Source of the DNA: Weeksellaceae bacterium
Lineage (GTDB): Bacteria > Bacteroidota > Bacteroidia > Flavobacteriales > Weeksellaceae
Assembly: GCA_028694715.1 (NCBI GenBank)
Contig: JAQVKJ010000109.1
Span: forward strand, 1-5,640
Direction: 5' to 3'
Length of the DNA stretch: 5,640 nt
Each line of letters begins with the position of its first letter. Positions within the stretch are counted from its first letter, which is position 1. This document shows positions 4,740 through 5,640 of the stretch, in pieces. Under the pieces are notes generated by a model, which saw only the letters and a list, made by a program, of their open reading frames with translations, had not been told where the DNA came from and ran no database searches. The position numbers were made by a program, and so were the translations under genes.

Positions 4740-5640
4740 ATAATAATTACTTTGGAATTATCATGGCCGGAGGAGTGGGATCCAGATTCTGGCCATTAAG
4801 CACTGCTGAATATCCCAAACAATTTCATGATGTACTGGGCACAGGAAGAACGCTGTTGCAGAGTACCTTTGACAGATTAAAAAAAGTGATTCCCGAGCAT
4901 CAGATTTTTGTGGTGACATTGGCTGAATACACAGAGTTGACCCTGAGACAGTTGCCCGAATTAACTCCTCATCAAATCATAGCCGAGCCAAAGGGAATGA
5001 ATACTGCACCGAGCAATCTGTATGCAGCAAAACTGATATACGAAATCAATCCGGCAGCCAACATTGTTGTGGCACCATCTGATCATGTGATTATGGACAG
5101 TCAGGGCTTTTTGAAAAAGCTCAGACTTGCACTGAAAGAGTCTAATCAAAAAGATATACTGATTACATTGGGAATCAAACCCACAAGACCCGACACCGGA
5201 TACGGGTATATACAATTTCTGACCGAAGGCAGACAGGCACTGAAAAAGGTGAAAACCTTTACTGAAAAACCTGGACTTGAGTTAGCCGAAGCATTTTGCC
5301 AGTCGGGTGATTTTTTATGGAATGCCGGAATTTTTATTTGGCGAGCAGAAGTTATATTGAAACAGTTCAAGAAACATCTGCCAGATATGTATGAATCATT
5401 TCAAAAAGTCAACAGCCTGATGAACCATGAAACAAGGGTTAAGAACATAAAAAAAACATATTCTTTGCTACAGATGATATCGATAGACCACGGGATTATG
5501 GAGAAATCAGAAGAAGTTTATGTAATTCCCTCTTCATTTGGTTGGACGGACTTGGGTACGCTCAAATCGCTTTATGAACTTTCTAATAAAGACAAGGAAG
5601 GAAATGCGAAAAAAGGAAAACACATCATGACCTATAATTC
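4736..5640 (+). CDS. manC: Mannose-1-phosphate guanylyltransferase, 3' end cut by window edge
   Basis: Cytosolic nucleotidyltransferase that joins mannose-1-phosphate and GTP into GDP-mannose, the donor for mannose, fucose and related sugars in surface polysaccharides and glycoproteins. I translated 301 codons from the ATG at 4736; the family's single-domain form is about 350-360 aa, so roughly 50 residues are missing. Seen: the nucleotide-binding signature AGGVGSRFWPLS (11-22), YPKQF (26-30), EPKGMNTAP (84-92), APSDHVI (113-119), PTRPDTGYGYIQ (149-160), FTEKP (175-179), FLWNAGIFIW (193-202), SIDHGIMEKS (249-258) and FGWTDLGTL (268-276). In the third motif Met88 stands where the family usually has Arg (EPxxRNTAP). 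Whether a C-terminal phosphomannose isomerase domain follows cannot be seen. The start codon is fixed by the ATGA overlap with the SprT-like gene and the immediate FGIIMAGG strand. Confidence 0.93.
   Translation, partial: MNNNYFGIIMAGGVGSRFWPLSTAEYPKQFHDVLGTGRTLLQSTFDRLKKVIPEHQIFVVTLAEYTELTLRQLPELTPHQIIAEPKGMNTAPSNLYAAKLIYEINPAANIVVAPSDHVIMDSQGFLKKLRLALKESNQKDILITLGIKPTRPDTGYGYIQFLTEGRQALKKVKTFTEKPGLELAEAFCQSGDFLWNAGIFIWRAEVILKQFKKHLPDMYESFQKVNSLMNHETRVKNIKKTYSLLQMISIDHGIMEKSEEVYVIPSSFGWTDLGTLKSLYELSNKDKEGNAKKGKHIMTYN

Overview
The window looks like an ordinary housekeeping segment of a Bacteroidetes (Bacteroidota) chromosome. The DNA is moderately AT-rich. There are no convincing Shine-Dalgarno sites. 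Several genes are preceded by the phylum's TAnnTTTG-type -7 promoter element, and the predicted proteins (a PorT-like beta-barrel, a TPR protein next to RibH, a cysteine-poor thymidine kinase) are of Bacteroidetes type. I can place the sequence in the phylum but not in a genus. Coding density is high: no gene-free stretch exceeds about 125 bases, and I saw no tRNA, rRNA, CRISPR array, insertion sequence or phage gene.

Left part, minus strand (1-1828), read right to left: a membrane-anchored TPR protein (1124-1828) has its own promoter and overlaps ribH by 11 nt. ribH encodes lumazine synthase, the penultimate step of riboflavin synthesis, and starts with GTG. After about 90 nt holding a possible hairpin and a promoter comes thymidine kinase (tdk), which runs off the left edge a few residues short of its end.

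Middle part, minus strand (1902-4092): a compact three-gene unit made of an MlaE-type permease, an MlaF-type ATPase (1-nt stop/start overlap) and a small outer-membrane beta-barrel protein (5-nt gap), closed by a strong 12-bp hairpin terminator. This suggests a lipid transporter of the outer-membrane asymmetry (Mla/MCE) type. No MCE substrate-binding protein is encoded here, and the third gene is a barrel.

Right part, plus strand (4143-5640): a SprT-like zinc metallopeptidase overlaps by 4 nt (ATGA) the start of a mannose-1-phosphate guanylyltransferase (GDP-mannose synthesis), which is cut by the right edge. The two transcription units diverge from a 50-bp gap that holds facing -7 boxes only a few bases from each start codon, suggesting leaderless or nearly leaderless mRNAs.

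I found no clear novel system. The points most worth a second look are the MlaE-MlaF-barrel arrangement, the near-leaderless promoter geometry, the loss of zinc cysteines in both the thymidine kinase and the SprT-like protein, and an Arg-to-Met change in a conserved motif of the guanylyltransferase.
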